Assembly (NCBI GenBank): GCA_014058105.1
Contig: JACGCM010001329.1
Span: 186,001-250,000 of the forward strand
Source of the DNA: Kingdonia uniflora
Lineage: Eukaryota; Streptophyta; Magnoliopsida; Ranunculales; Circaeasteraceae
Reading direction: 5' to 3'
DNA length: 64,000 nucleotides
In this document: one piece after another, positions 1 through 10,310 of the stretch
How positions within the stretch are numbered: the stretch's first letter is position 1
Layout of the letters: each line of letters opens with the position of its first letter
Made by a program: the position numbers and the translations under genes
The notes under the pieces: model-generated
What the model was told of the DNA's origin: nothing
Databases searched by the model: none
The model's input: only the letters and a program-made list of their open reading frames with translations

Positions 1-704
1 TAGCAGCCCTTTCCTCGAACGGGAAAGATTAAACCATCAAAAGAAGCAGCAACCCCCAAGCTCGAAATGACGTATGTTTTCTCCTCCCAACCCTTTGATT
101 CTCACAATAAGATAGTACAGTAATCAATCTTCTCTCACTTATATATCTTTCAAAAAAAATATTTTAACCGCCTCGATTTACTCACCACTATCATTACACA
201 ACCCCACTACCCCGGTTTTTCGGCTCTAATGTCATTTGACCACTTTACCCCTCGCACCTCCCACGTGCGCACAACACCCTTACGACCATCTGCTCACAAA
301 ACTCGAAGCTTCTCGAACCTTTTTTCTCCCTTAATCGAAGCCAAACAGTCCAATCCAAACAGCCACATCATTACCTCTTTCCGTCATACGAGAAAAATAA
401 CATCATTACATTTTGTACACTGCCACAAGCGCTCGTACTAGCCTGACTGACCAGCCGTCTGGGCTGTCAGAATAGCTAGTCAAATCAAACTTAAACTTCG
501 ACACATTCCTACACCTGAGTACTCGACCATTTCACACCACGAACAATCCTCAACATCTAGCCTCAACAAAATTCATTTTAATATATTGGCCTTCGACATC
601 CAGCACGCCCCTTAACTCAAAAGTTTTGAACCTTCGCCCAAATCCAGTCGTAAGTTTGACCAGTCAAAAACCTCAGGCCTGCAGATAAATTTTTCAGCTT
701 CACC
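1..704 (+). mobile_element. 3' internal end of Tat-0 retrotransposon
   Basis: No coding capacity is seen. Stretches at about 35-110 and 150-280 match 7380-7640 (Tat-1) and 29400-29640 (Tat-2), the zone upstream of the antisense gene in this family. This is therefore the internal 3' part of a further copy whose body lies left of the window. It is shorter than the equivalent zones of Tat-1 (about 2 kb) and Tat-2 (about 1.5 kb), and I do not find the small antisense ORF here, so it is deleted or never was present. The 70-residue ORF at 229-441 has no recognisable content. Confidence 0.65.
138..148 (-). promoter_or_regulatory. TATA-like box of antisense gene (Tat-0)
   Basis: TTATATATC on the + strand reads GATATATAA on the minus strand. 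It sits where Tat-1 has TATATATAG at about 7503-7511, upstream of the antisense gene. The ATG it would serve lies outside the window. The assignment rests on position and flanking similarity only. Confidence 0.4.
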
Positions 705-1615
705 AGAGTTTACTCGTAGCCTTCGAACAGACAGCCGAAACCCACTTCATAGCCTTCTTGAATATATTGAGGCCCTTTTAGCTCCTAAAAAAGGCTCCTC
801 AGAGATCCCCCAGAGACGAACCTTCAACAACAGATAGAACTTCGAGAACGGACCAGTATATTACAACAGACATCCTTCAACCATATCTACATACAATCGA
901 AGTATGATAAGACAGACAGCCAGTTCACCAGACAAAACTTTAAGAACGGATAAGTACATTGCAGCAAACATCCTTCGACCATATCTACATACGGTCGAAG
1001 TATGATAAGACAGACAGCCAGCTCACCAGACAGAACTTCGAGAGCGGATTAACGTCCTGGCCACAGATATCCTTCGACCTTACTATCACACGGTCAAAAA
1101 ATGATAAGACAGACAACTACCTCATTAGATAAGACAGCGCATTGATTGGCCCGTGCATCTACAGTGACAAGCCCAACCACCTCACCGTTCAGAGCCATCA
1201 CCAATAAATGCAACAGTAACAGTACCGACAAGACCGGTGCCCCTCATACGCTGGGTTTTTCTGACAACGTAATCATGTAAACTGGACCCACGCTTTATAA
1301 CTCAGCTCCCTATGCTTCTATAAATAGAGCAGAGGGGAAACCAAACAGGGGTTAGAAAAATTTCCTCCAGCCTTGCCATTTTTACCTTCGACCACCCATA
1401 ATATCTGTACTCGAACCCTCTTATTTACTCTTCAGTAATATAATCTGTCTTAAAAATCTTCATCAGAGGTTGTAGAGAGTCACATTCGGGCCTTTACGCA
1501 AGTATTTGCCTTTAGTTATATCTTATCTTTGACTAATTGCATATTCCCTTTGATTGAGGATTGAGTCTACCTTGTAAGAACCGACTCCCCGTCCGAACGA
1601 AGTTAGGTCCCTACA
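705..1615 (+). repeat. LTR of Tat-0 (expanded by internal repeats)
   Basis: The segment ends GTTAGGTCCCTACA, like the other LTRs of the family (10310, 31810, 60731), and carries a TATA box TCTATAAATAG at about 1318 followed by the shared GGGTTAGAAAAAT leader. The start is degraded: TACTCGTAGCC at 711 corresponds to TACTCGCAGCC in the Tat-1 LTR, with the preceding TGTAGTAGCC not intact. It is about 910 bp long against 752-803 bp for the others; the excess is explained by tandem repeats at about 837-1120. Confidence 0.75.
837..1120 (+). repeat. ~102-bp tandem repeat inside the Tat-0 LTR
   Basis: Two full units and one partial unit of about 102 bp follow one another. Each holds AGAACTTCGAGA-like, CATCCTTCGACC, ATACGGTCGAAG and TATGATAAGACAGACA segments. 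Units begin near 837, 940 and 1042. The other Tat LTRs in the window carry only one related segment, so the array arose in this copy or its subfamily. It lies in U3, upstream of the TATA box. Confidence 0.75.
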
Positions 1616-3755
1616 AAACCTGTATACTTTATCATTAAAACTCTGATACCCGCAAAGACTTGATATACCAATCTCTAGCGACTACTCCTTGCACTCGTTT
1701 ATACCGCCCAAAAACTCAAACCATACTTTCAATCTCACCCCATACGTGTTATCACAAGTTATCCCCTTCGAGAAATACTTAGCAAGAAATAAAAATCTAT
1801 ACAGGTACAGCAGTGGTCTGCTTATCTTGCCAAACACGACACCACATTTGAGAAACAAATATCCCAAAAAGGCCAAGCAGTCGTAGATTTCCTCACCGAC
1901 TTCCCGATCGAAGATATCGACTGGGAGGAACATGAAGATGATCTACCAGAAGACTGGCCTGAATAAACCGACCCATAAAACCCTAACACAGGCTGGCGTC
2001 TTTTTACAAAAGGATCTGCTGGACCTAACGGTTCGGAGATCGGTGTTGTCCTGGTTACCCCCACCAATGATCGATTTGAAAAAGCAGTCAAGTTAAACTT
2101 CGAATGCTCCAACAACGAGGCCGAGTATGAAGCCCTGATCCATGGCCTCGACCTCGCACTTGAACTTGGCGTCCCTAAACTGCCATATTATTGACTCCCA
2201 ACTTGTTCAAAGACAATACACCGGTGAAAATTAGGCCAATGGTCGCATGACTGAGTATGCTGCCCTCGTCCGCCAACGCATGGATCGTTTTCCATAAAAA
2301 TCTTCTATTACTCATTACCCCCGAGGCGAAAATAGACATACCGATGCCCTCGCCTACATAGCAGCCATGTTAGGCCAGTCTGAATCTTGAACACTCCATA
2401 TCAAAGTACTCGAACGCCCAAGTATCGACCAGATGGAAGTCAATGCCATCAATACTGGGGGCGAGAGTCACAATCCAAATGACTGGTGAACATCATTTCT
2501 TGCTTACATCAACAGTTTTACCCTCCCAGAAGACCCCAAAGCTAAACATTCGTTACTAGAAAATTATCGCAGATATACCATTCTCAAAGGCGAGTTACGT
2601 CGTAAATCCCTAAATGGCGTCCACCTCCAGTACATCTCTCAAAACAAAGCCACTACAATTCTTGCTGAACTCCATGAAGGTACCTGCGATGCCCACACTA
2701 CTGGTCGATCTATGGCCCTTCGAGCCGTATCCCAAGGTTTATTTTGGCCCAATATGAAGAAACAAGCTGAAGAGTACGCCAAATACTGTGACAAATGTCA
2801 ACATCACGCCCACGACATTCATAGGCCATCACAAGATCTCCATTACAGTCAAGTCTCTTGACCATTCAAGCGGTAGGCCATCGATCTCATGGGTCCTTTT
2901 CCCAAAGCATCGGGTAGCCGAGAAAATATTCTTGTGGCAGCAGATTACTTAACTAAATGGGCCGAAGCCGTGCCTTTATGATGAACCAGAGAAGAAAAAG
3001 TCATCAAGTTCTTATGGGAGAATATCATTACACACTTTGGCTGTTCTCTTATGATTCGATATGACAATGGTCCATAGTTTGTCAGAAACAAAGTCCATAA
3101 TTTCCTTAAAAAGTATAACATCATCCTCTCCCCCTCAACACCTTACTACCCCCAGGGGAATGGTCAGGTCGAACCAATCAATAAAACTATAGTCGACAGT
3201 CTTAGGAAGCGGGTCAATGAGAAGAAAGAAAGATGGGTCCAGGAACTTTAATATGTACTCTGGGCTTATCGAACAACACCACAAAAGGTGACGGGCTGCA
3301 CACCTTTCCTTCAAGCCTATGGTACCGAAGCGGTTCTACCTACTCAATTTGAAGTGCCAATACGCGACCCCAATCTCCCAGATGAAGATAATGAGTTTGA
3401 ACTCGGATGCAATATGTCATGGATCGACGAAACTAGAGACCGAGCCATTGTAAACCTCGGCCGTTACCATCTTTCTCTCCAGAAGTCATACAACAAAGGA
3501 GTTTGACCACGCAGTTTCAATGTTAGAGATTTGGTACTTCGGCGAGACACACTCTCTTTGAAGCCTCGCAATACTGACAAGTTAGCCAAATCCTGGGAAG
3601 GACCTTATGTCGTGTACGAAAAAACTAACAAAGGTTTCTATTATCTTATGATAGAAGTGGAAGAGCTTTTACTCAATCCTTGGAACACCATGCAGCTAGT
3701 CTCATACAATAGGCCACGGCCTCCACCTTGTTCAACTGATGTAAATACAGTATAA
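1616..3755 (+). pseudogene. Tat-1 pol fragment: RNase H and integrase
   Basis: The fragment begins in the RT connection (VYFI...KTL) and runs through a plant Tat-type RNase H (about 1990-2390; NNEAEYEALIHGLDLALELG visible) into integrase. Integrase shows the zinc-binding CDKCQ (about 2790), the core with IDLMGPFPKASG (about 2880), RYDNGP (about 3058), and GNGQVEPINKT, so the catalytic Asp, Asp and Glu positions remain. The C-terminal part follows (GCTPFLQAYGTEAVLP, about 3294). At least eight in-frame stops break it, mostly TAG, TAA or TGA where Tat-2 or the family has Gln, Arg or Trp codons. Not translatable as a whole. The family call is secure. Confidence 0.88.
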
Positions 3756-3799
3756 TCAATGAACATATTTTTTTCCCTGAACTTTGTATCCTCTCTTTC

Positions 3800-4660
3800 A
3801 GTGAATTTCTTGGCTTAACCTAAGTATCATGTCAATCCTTCGACCAGACTGATACTTGGGGGCGACCTTAAAGTTTTTCAAGTCCCCAAATTTGAGCAAA
3901 CTCGAGGGGAATGAATGGTCGACAGACCGGACCTACGAGAATGCATTGGGGGTGACCACGTTATGCTTCATTTCGGCTCAAGCCTTCAAAGTCTAGTAAA
4001 TTTCTGGCCCAAACTTAAGTATCACATCAACCCTTCGACCATACTGATGATTCCCCAAATTTGAGCAAACTCAAGGGGTATGAATGGTTGACAGACCAGA
4101 CCCACGGGAATGCATTAGGGGTGACCATGTTATGCTTCATTTTGGCTCAGGCCTTCAAAGTCCAGTAAATTTCTAGGCTAAACCTAAGTATTACATCAAC
4201 CCTTCGACCAGACTGATACTTGGGGGCGACCTCGAAGTTTTTTAAGTCCCCAAATTTAAGCAAACTCGCGGGGCATGAATGGTCGACAGGCCGAACACTT
4301 GGGAATACATTGGGGGCGACCACGTTATGCATCGTTTGGGCTCAGGCTTTCAAAGTCCAGTAAATTTCTTGTCTAAACCTAAGTATCACGTCAACCCTTC
4401 GACCAGACCGATAATTGGGGGCAACCTCAAAGTTTTTTATGTCGAGCAAACTCGAGGGGCATGAATGGTCAACAAACCAGACCCACAGGAATGCATTGGG
4501 GGTGACCACATTATGCTTTGCTTAGGCTCAATCCCACGGACAGACCCGGGGGCGACCTTCAAAGTTCAGTGAATTCTTGGCCTAACCACGGTATCATGTC
4601 TATCCCTCGACTAGACTGATACTCGAGGACGACCTCGAAGTTCCTCAAGGTTCTAGTTCA
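3800..4660 (+). repeat. Tandem repeat block downstream of Tat-1 pol
   Basis: About five diverged units start near 3800, 3994, 4163, 4358 and 4567, giving lengths of roughly 169-209 bp. Each contains CAGTAAATTTCT, CCTAAGTATCA, a CAACCCTTCGACCAGACTGA-like segment, TTGGGGGCGACC, and GGGGCATGAATGGTCGACAG. Core segments recur in the 226-bp array at 25902-26830 of Tat-2, so the array is a family character. It lies between pol and the 3' end of the antisense gene. Hypervariable tandem repeats in the 3' region are known in Tat-type elements. Confidence 0.85.
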
Positions 4661-4932
4661 AACCCCGTTACAAACATTATATACTTCCAACATACAAAAG
4701 TACAAGTATACAGAAATATCAGTAATTCAGCTCCAGATACGACACCCTAGTATAATATATATTAGCAACTCAAGTTCATTACGCTAGAGCAATTCAAATC
4801 AATCACAAATAGATAATTCCAGCTCAAATAAGGTACAAAGTGTTCGAAAGCTAACCATTACTTCAAATATTCCAAATCCAGAGCAAGATAAGAGAAAAGG
4901 GTTTGTTACAGTAAGAAGACAGTTATAGAACC
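4661..4932. other. Spacer between repeat block and antisense gene
   Basis: No ORF or repeat is recognised. It would hold the 3' untranslated sequence and polyadenylation region of the minus-strand antisense gene. Confidence 0.4.
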
Positions 4933-7057
4933 TCATACAGGAGTGGCCTCATCACCTCTTCCCAGAGGTTCTTCCATAGCAATACCTCGAGCACCTTCGG
5001 ATATCCCATCCACTACCACACCAGCAGTAACATCTTCAGATACAGGAGCTTCCACACCCTCTCCCACACCTCCACCAGTGGGATCCATGTCCATCCTTTT
5101 TGTTTGCACAACACCTTCGACAGGAGGCCCTTCAGATGCAAGAAAGTACTTCAGAGTTATAGAATCATACCTCAAACTCTCGATGAAGATCTTTAACTTT
5201 GTGGACGTCTCACACTCCTCATCGAATTTCCCTTGTAAGATTTCCCTCTGTTCTTCCATTTCTTTCCCCTTCTCAACAAGCTTCAACTCTAATACTTTTC
5301 GCATTTGAGCATGGTTGTCACGTTGAGCTTAAAGTTCCCTCATACAATCAGCTCTGATATTCAATTGCTCTCACTTTAGTGTGTTAACCATGGATACCAA
5401 CGACATCTCGATCCCTCGACCAAGCTCCAAATTTTCAACTGCCAGTTTCAGTTGCCTCGTTGTTACCTTCTGGGCCTTAATAAAAGCTTGAGACCAAGCA
5501 TGCACCTGCTAGAATACTCGAACCATTAGTACTTCTCGAAGAATGGTAGATTTTAGCAAAATTTTATAATCTCAAAAAATAGTTACCTTATGCATAGAGT
5601 TATTTATCTGCTTCCCAGCCTCTTCTGGGTCATTTCTGCATAGTATCGCCATCGATCCGGTCGTGGCTCGAGCCTGCTCCTCTAGCTCAATTTCCTGTCG
5701 CGCTTCATTTATTTTTTCCATATCATTATCCCCCAGTTCCCTATGCCTCTTTCGTTAAATACTCTTCGGCTGTTAGACTTTCAAAGGTTCGGGAATAACC
5801 CTGGCCTTACCTTTGTCAACTGCTTCAACGCCTCAGAAACTACTTTGGGCACTGGTGCTGCTTGCTGCACCTTTGGAACATAATTTACTTTCCGAGTCAA
5901 TCTTACTTTTTCCATTTCTTCGACCCCTCTCGAAAATCCTTCTTCTCCCCTCTTCTTCGCTGACCTAGACACGACAAGAATGTTTTAAAGTAATGAATTT
6001 GTCCTCTTCTACCTCTTCATTTTGATACCTAGCTTCCTGAATACTCGGTTTATCTACTCCTCGTCAAAGTCAATAAGTTCATCAATGTACCTCCCCGGAT
6101 TCATCAAAGTTTAGTTACCAGGTTCTGCAAAACAAGCAAAAACATGTTTACCAATCTATTGGATCAATATTTCAAAAATAAACCTTCAATCGTCAACTTA
6201 CTTAGATTGTAGACCTTATGCTGCAGCTTATAAACGTCATCCCCTTCGATATTCTCATAATTACCTCACACCACAGCCAAATCTTTATCCCACCCTCAAC
6301 CAGTCGAGCACAAATCAAATAACCATGGTTTATCTACATGGCATTGGATATGGTATGTGTCTATCTTCTTATTAGATTTCCTCGAGTAGAATAATACAAT
6401 ATCGAACCACTTGATCAAACCCCTCTTCTGACGTCTCAGTTCGACATTCATACCCCCTACCACCCTCATTATTTCATAAAAGTTACCATTCATCTAGCAT
6501 GGGGAAACTTCCCAAAAGTTCAATACCTCCTTCACCAGCCTTCAAAGGGGTAGTTGCATCCCTAGCTGAATCTAGCCTCTAAATGCCATGAAACCCCCTT
6601 GAGGGGTAGCCTTGAACGTATACTCAGACCCTGCTGCATATAATATCACCCCTACCTTTGACAACTCCAACTTAGCCATAAATCGATCAAGTCTTAGCTT
6701 CTCTTGAGCCGAGACTAAGCCCGCAGCTCCCCTCAAACCAGTCAAACTCTCACTACTATCACTCTGCTCTCCCTCCTCCCTTTCATCCCCCGAAGGCTCG
6801 ACACCACCTTCGTGTCCCCTTCTCTCTCCTCCCTCCATCTCCTCTCCATCTCTCTCCCCGATCACTCGAGCCTAACGGCGTCTACTACTCGAAGCCCCAC
6901 CTTCGGGTACTACTGCAGCCAGAGGAACATTTGTTACAGTGTCCAATACTTCTTCGTCACTGCTCTTATCCCTTGAGCCATGACCAGACACACTCATCTC
7001 ATTTACCTCGACCTCCTCATCTGTCAGCCTCAGCCTCAAAGATTGACGGGTACCCAT
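4933..7057 (-). pseudogene. Antisense gene A of Tat-1 (spliced, decayed)
   Basis: Runs opposite to pol. ATG at 7057 (MGTRQSLRL). Exon 1, about 7057-6202: acidic, charged N-terminus (SGDEREEGEQSDSSES), then a conserved block with NFYEIMRVVGGMN (about 6485) and YHIQCHVDKPWLFDLC (about 6350). Intron 6125-6201 (GTAAGT...GCAG). Exon 2, 6124-5587. Intron 5506-5586 (GTAACT...GCAG). Exon 3, 5505-4933: glutamate/lysine-rich probable coiled coil and an acidic tail. Both introns are in the same places in Tat-2. Several in-frame stops, in part at codons that remain sense in Tat-2, mark it as decayed. Resembles in position the antisense gene of maize Grande-type elements; I cannot assign a biochemical function. 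Confidence 0.75.
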
Positions 7058-7063
7058 TATACT

Positions 7064-7360
7064 CTACAGAAGAAGAGGCACGCAATTAGATCGATATATT
7101 CGACTATTACGTTTCAATAACTTATTTTAATATACCCTATCCAACCCATAGTCAATGTTCAATTACAGCTCTGGTAACCACTAAAATATCCCTAATTTCC
7201 TACTGGGCCGAAGCTCTAACCTCTTGGATTACCCTCTCCCTCGGCCAAGCCTTCGCCAATACAAACCCCAACAGTACCTACCCTTTAGTACATTTACAGC
7301 AGATGAAACTACAGAGGCAAACTACAAATGACCTCTCTATGAAGAAAGTCAAAAGGGTAC
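7064..7360 (-). other. Predicted leader intron of antisense gene A (Tat-1)
   Basis: On the minus strand, CACACAG|GTACCC at 7360 and TCTTCTGTAG| at 7064 bound a 297-bp putative intron just upstream of the ATG at 7057. Tat-2 has the corresponding GTACAG|GTAGGT and CTTCTTCTGTAG at 29400 and 29085. Conservation of both borders supports it; no transcript evidence is available here. Confidence 0.5.
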
Positions 7361-7502
7361 CTGTGTGACTGATTAAGGCAGCAACAACAACAGTTCTTTC
7401 TCTCTAACAATCCCTACCTCAACAATGGAGTATGTTTTCCTCTCTGCCTCTTTGTTTTTCTTTGTGACTAAATAATTGAGAATAGTAATTTATTTCTCGC
7501 TC

Positions 7503-7511
7503 TATATATAC
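7503..7511 (-). promoter_or_regulatory. TATA box of antisense gene A (Tat-1)
   Basis: The minus strand reads TATATATAG about 140 bases upstream of the proposed leader-intron donor. The surrounding sequence is shared with Tat-0 and Tat-2. Tat-2 has TATTTTAAA at the same place. Confidence 0.45.
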
Positions 7512-7860
7512 CTCCTCAAAATAATAATAAACCACCTCGATTTCCAAAACTGCCATCATTACCACTCCGTCACTCCCCCTACTTTTCGGCTGAGTTGTGT
7601 TTTGATGCCTTTACCCTCAACTACTCCCATGTGGGCATCCCACGCCCATATTTATCCATTTCATATTAACCGAATCGAACCATCCGGTACCCTGCCCGAA
7701 GTTGTCAAGTCAAACTTATACGTCATGTTAACATTTTTTCCCATAACCCAAGGAAACACTATGATGACCTGCAGGGCACTCTGCCCTAGGCACAGAAGAC
7801 TAAAAACCTTCTTGACCATCACCACCCCAGGCCTATACTTTTACCATAACCAAGAAGCCT

Positions 7861-8186
7861 CTATTTGAAGACAAGGTAATTCTTACAGAGCCCAGCCTCT
7901 TCATCATCAACTCGGTCTTCTTCACTTATCAGATCTTCAGCCATACACTGAAGGAAGTAGAATCGGTTACTGGCAAGTAGATTCATCCATTGCAGCACCC
8001 TCCACCAGTGAGCATACGACATCCTAGAGATTGGTTCCCCTGGCTCTAGTTCGACCAAGTCAGGCATAACCCAGTCTAACTCATGGTCCCCAAAGAATTT
8101 CTCAACCAGCTCATGCGTCTTCTTCTTTATCCGACGTTCTCTGCTTCCATTCTCTTCTAATATCTCGTATTAGGAGTGGTGTCCAT
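7861..8186 (-). pseudogene. Small antisense ORF B, first copy (Tat-1)
   Basis: Minus-strand ORF of about 110 codons starting at ATG 8186 (MDTTPNTRY), with early stops or a frameshift, then an open stretch at 8067-7861 (MPDLVELEPGEPISRMSYAH onward) ending VFK and a stop. It is homologous to the copy at 8800-9129: both have a KFFGD...LDWVMPDLVELEP core, a WW.VL.WMN segment, a Y(F/Y)FLQ segment and a GLCK.NY C-terminus. Highly charged; no signal peptide or membrane segment. Function unknown. I do not recognise the family. Confidence 0.6.
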
Positions 8187-8799
8187 AGTTCGACTGCTCG
8201 GGGAAGAAGATGCAAAACATTTTACTCAGGGAAGACGGCGCAGATGTTTGTAGCTCTCCTAACACCCCCTACTTATACTTGAAGGCAGATGCATTTAATC
8301 CCTCCTTAATTACAACCCACATTAATCACATTCTTTAATTACCTTTCTCGGAATTGCTGCAGTCAAACTTCTCAACTTCCCAGACTCATCTATTTTCTCA
8401 GCACCCGCACTCTACACCAATTTCTGAGGTCCTGCAGTCGACACCTCTCTATATTAATCACAACATTTTCTACATATACATAGTGCTTCAAGAATTCGAG
8501 GTCACTTATTCATTCAAAGTCGAAACCTATGTCGTCGATCACTACATTATTATTCAAAGTAACTTTTCCCAAATAGGTTACTATCTCTACTCTTCGTTCA
8601 AAGGTGGAGTTTCGAATATGTGTCTACATACTATTCGTCTATAACACTTGTCAGATACACGACACATAGTTCCATCGAACTACTATTTCATTCCAATACT
8701 TCGATAATACAAAAAAGAGTGAAACATACAAAAACCAACAAAAATAGCAAAACAGAAAAACACCACCACTACCATACCACCACCCTGTGAAGAATCCCC
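8187..8799. other. Spacer between the two ORF B copies
   Basis: 8280-8450 repeats the sequence at about 9400-9545 (AATTACC, CTCAGCAC.CGC, CACCAATTT.TGAGG). That marks the right border of a duplicated block holding ORF B and its upstream region. 8690-8790, CA- and ACC-rich, matches 30310-30440 in Tat-2 and would be the 3' untranslated region of the second copy. No ORF of note. Confidence 0.55.
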
Positions 8800-9129
8800 C
8801 TATTTATAGATGGGGTAGTTCTTCTTGCACAGCCCTGGTTCGTCTTCCAGCAACTGGTCCTCCTTTTCCACTATCCACTCGGCCAAGCTCTGTAGGAAGT
8901 AGTACCAGTTGTTGGCTGTTGTGTTCATCCACTACAGCACCCCCCACCAGTATGGGTACGGCTTCCCATTGATCGGCTCCTCGGGCTCTAGCTCGACCAG
9001 GTCTGGCATGACCCAATCCAGCCCTTCATCGCCAAAGAACTTCACCTTCAGCTCCGCTGCCTTTTGCCCTATTCGACGGTCCCGTTCATCCATTTTCCTT
9101 TGGCATCGGGTGTTCGGTGTGGCCTCCAT
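8800..9129 (-). pseudogene. Small antisense ORF B, second copy (Tat-1)
   Basis: Minus-strand frame of 109 codons: ATG at 9129 (MEATPNTRCQRKMDERDRRI), stop TAG at 8800-8802. It is open except for one TAG after WWGVL, where the first copy has a Gln codon. Core motifs: KVKFFGDEGLDWVMPDLVEL and EPINGKPYPYWWGVL; C-terminus GLCKKNYPIYK. A third, more diverged member lies at 30420-30758 in Tat-2 (MKTRYPQRM, then YFGRRDMGSPLPNLV). Charged and tryptophan-rich; no known domain recognised. That the frame survives among otherwise wrecked ORFs hints at former selection. Confidence 0.65.
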
Positions 9130-9179
9130 GTTGTGTATTACTTAACAAGGAAGAAGAAGAAGCAGAACTTAATTACCAC

Positions 9180-9420
9180 TTTTAAGGGTATTTATTACCC
9201 CGTAATACACAACATTTAAGGGTAATAAATAGGTGTGGTCTCCATGTTTTATACCACTTTTAAGGGTATTTAATACCCCGTAATCACCATGAAGAACATC
9301 GGTGTGGTCCCATCTATTTATTACCCCGTAATCACCATGGAGAACATCGGTGTGGTCCCATCGTAACCCCTATTTTATACCACTTTTAAGGGTATTTATT
9401 ACCCTGTAATCACCAATCAA
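9180..9420. repeat. Short tandem repeat upstream of ORF B
   Basis: Three to four imperfect units of about 60-100 bp built from CACTTTTAAGGGTATTTATT, ACCCCGTAATCACC and AACATCGGTGTGGTCCCAT. It lies just upstream of ORF B's start on the minus strand and includes TATAAAA-like sequences in that orientation (near 9255 and 9375). Tat-2 has a single related unit at about 30835-30890. Confidence 0.7.
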
Positions 9421-9542
9421 ACTTAATTACCCACCTTAATTACCTCCCTCAGAACTGTAACATTCAACAATCAACCCTTTAACTTCCAACACCTAACTAC
9501 TTTTCTCAGTACGCGCCTTCTGCACCAATTTTAGAGGCCCCT

Positions 9543-9558
9543 GCTGAGAGGGGGCGAA
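9543..9558 (+). other. Polypurine tract of Tat-1
   Basis: GCTGAGAGGGGGCGAA abuts the TG of the 3' LTR. The same tract precedes the LTR in Tat-2 (GAGAGGGGGCGAA, ending 31008). It would prime plus-strand DNA synthesis. Confidence 0.8.
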
Positions 9559-10310
9559 TGTAGTAGCCTACTCGCAGCCTTTTAGCTCTAATCGAACACT
9601 CAAAGGCTATATTGAAGCCTACCTAGAGATCCGAAGCCCAGGAAGATGATAGTTATGTCCACAAAGCCTTCCAAGACTAATCGAACACATGAAGGAACCA
9701 TCGAAGCCATCCATTGTAGGCGAAGATAGATGAACAGCGCGTGAACTACACATCAGAACCAGAAATACCCATGTCAGGTGGCCAGCTCACCATACAGAAT
9801 AGTAGAGTACGCTGCTCGACAACTACGGTGCCAGATCCAACAACTATAGTATCAGAACCAATAGCTACAGTATCAGGAACGACAGTTACAGTATCAGACT
9901 CGACAATTACAGTGTCAGAACCGACTCTGGGTATAAGTCAGTTGTCCCCGGAGGATACACATGTAACTTGACCTCTTATTATGACTTATCCCTTCCTATG
10001 TTCTATAAATAGGAAGGAGGAGGAACTATGAAGAAGTTAGAAAAATCTCTCCCAACAGACCTTACAATAAAACTTTTAAATACACTGTGACAACCCAGTT
10101 CTCGATACTTCGATTACTCTACATATATAACATAACTCTTAAAAATCCTTACCAGAGGTCGTGGAGTGACCCATTCTTGACCTCCACGCAAGTGCATAAT
10201 CTCTATAGTAAGTCTTATTATTATTGATTATAGGCTTGAAACCCCCTGGTCGAAGATAAAACTTAGAGTATAAGAGTTAGCTTCCCCTCCCGCGAAGCTA
10301 GGCCCCTACA
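9559..10310 (+). repeat. 3' LTR of Tat-1 (752 bp)
   Basis: Starts TGTAGTAGCCTACTCGCAGC and ends GAAGCTAGGCCCCTACA. TATA box TTCTATAAATAGG at about 10000. It closely resembles the 755-bp solo LTR at 59977-60731 and less closely the 802-bp LTRs of Tat-2. The five bases after it (GTAAC) cannot be compared with a left flank in this window. Confidence 0.88.

Larger units (their letters stand above)
1616..10310 (+). mobile_element. Tat-1: Ty3/gypsy Tat-lineage element, 5' part absent
   Basis: Order from left to right: end of the RT connection, RNase H and integrase on +; a tandem-repeat block; a spliced antisense gene and two small antisense ORFs on minus; polypurine tract; 3' LTR at 9559-10310. 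The first base after the Tat-0 LTR aligns directly with Tat-2 pol at 23731, so the gag, protease and RT half is missing from this place. Tat-lineage elements (Ogre, Retand and Grande types) are known for extra ORFs and variable 3' regions, which fits. Confidence 0.8.

Noticed and set aside
705..10310. 705-1615 as the 5' LTR of Tat-1 with an internal deletion
   Set aside because: Possible, but the sequence left of this LTR is 3' internal sequence and the LTR ends exactly at pol, so a nested Tat-0 explains more.
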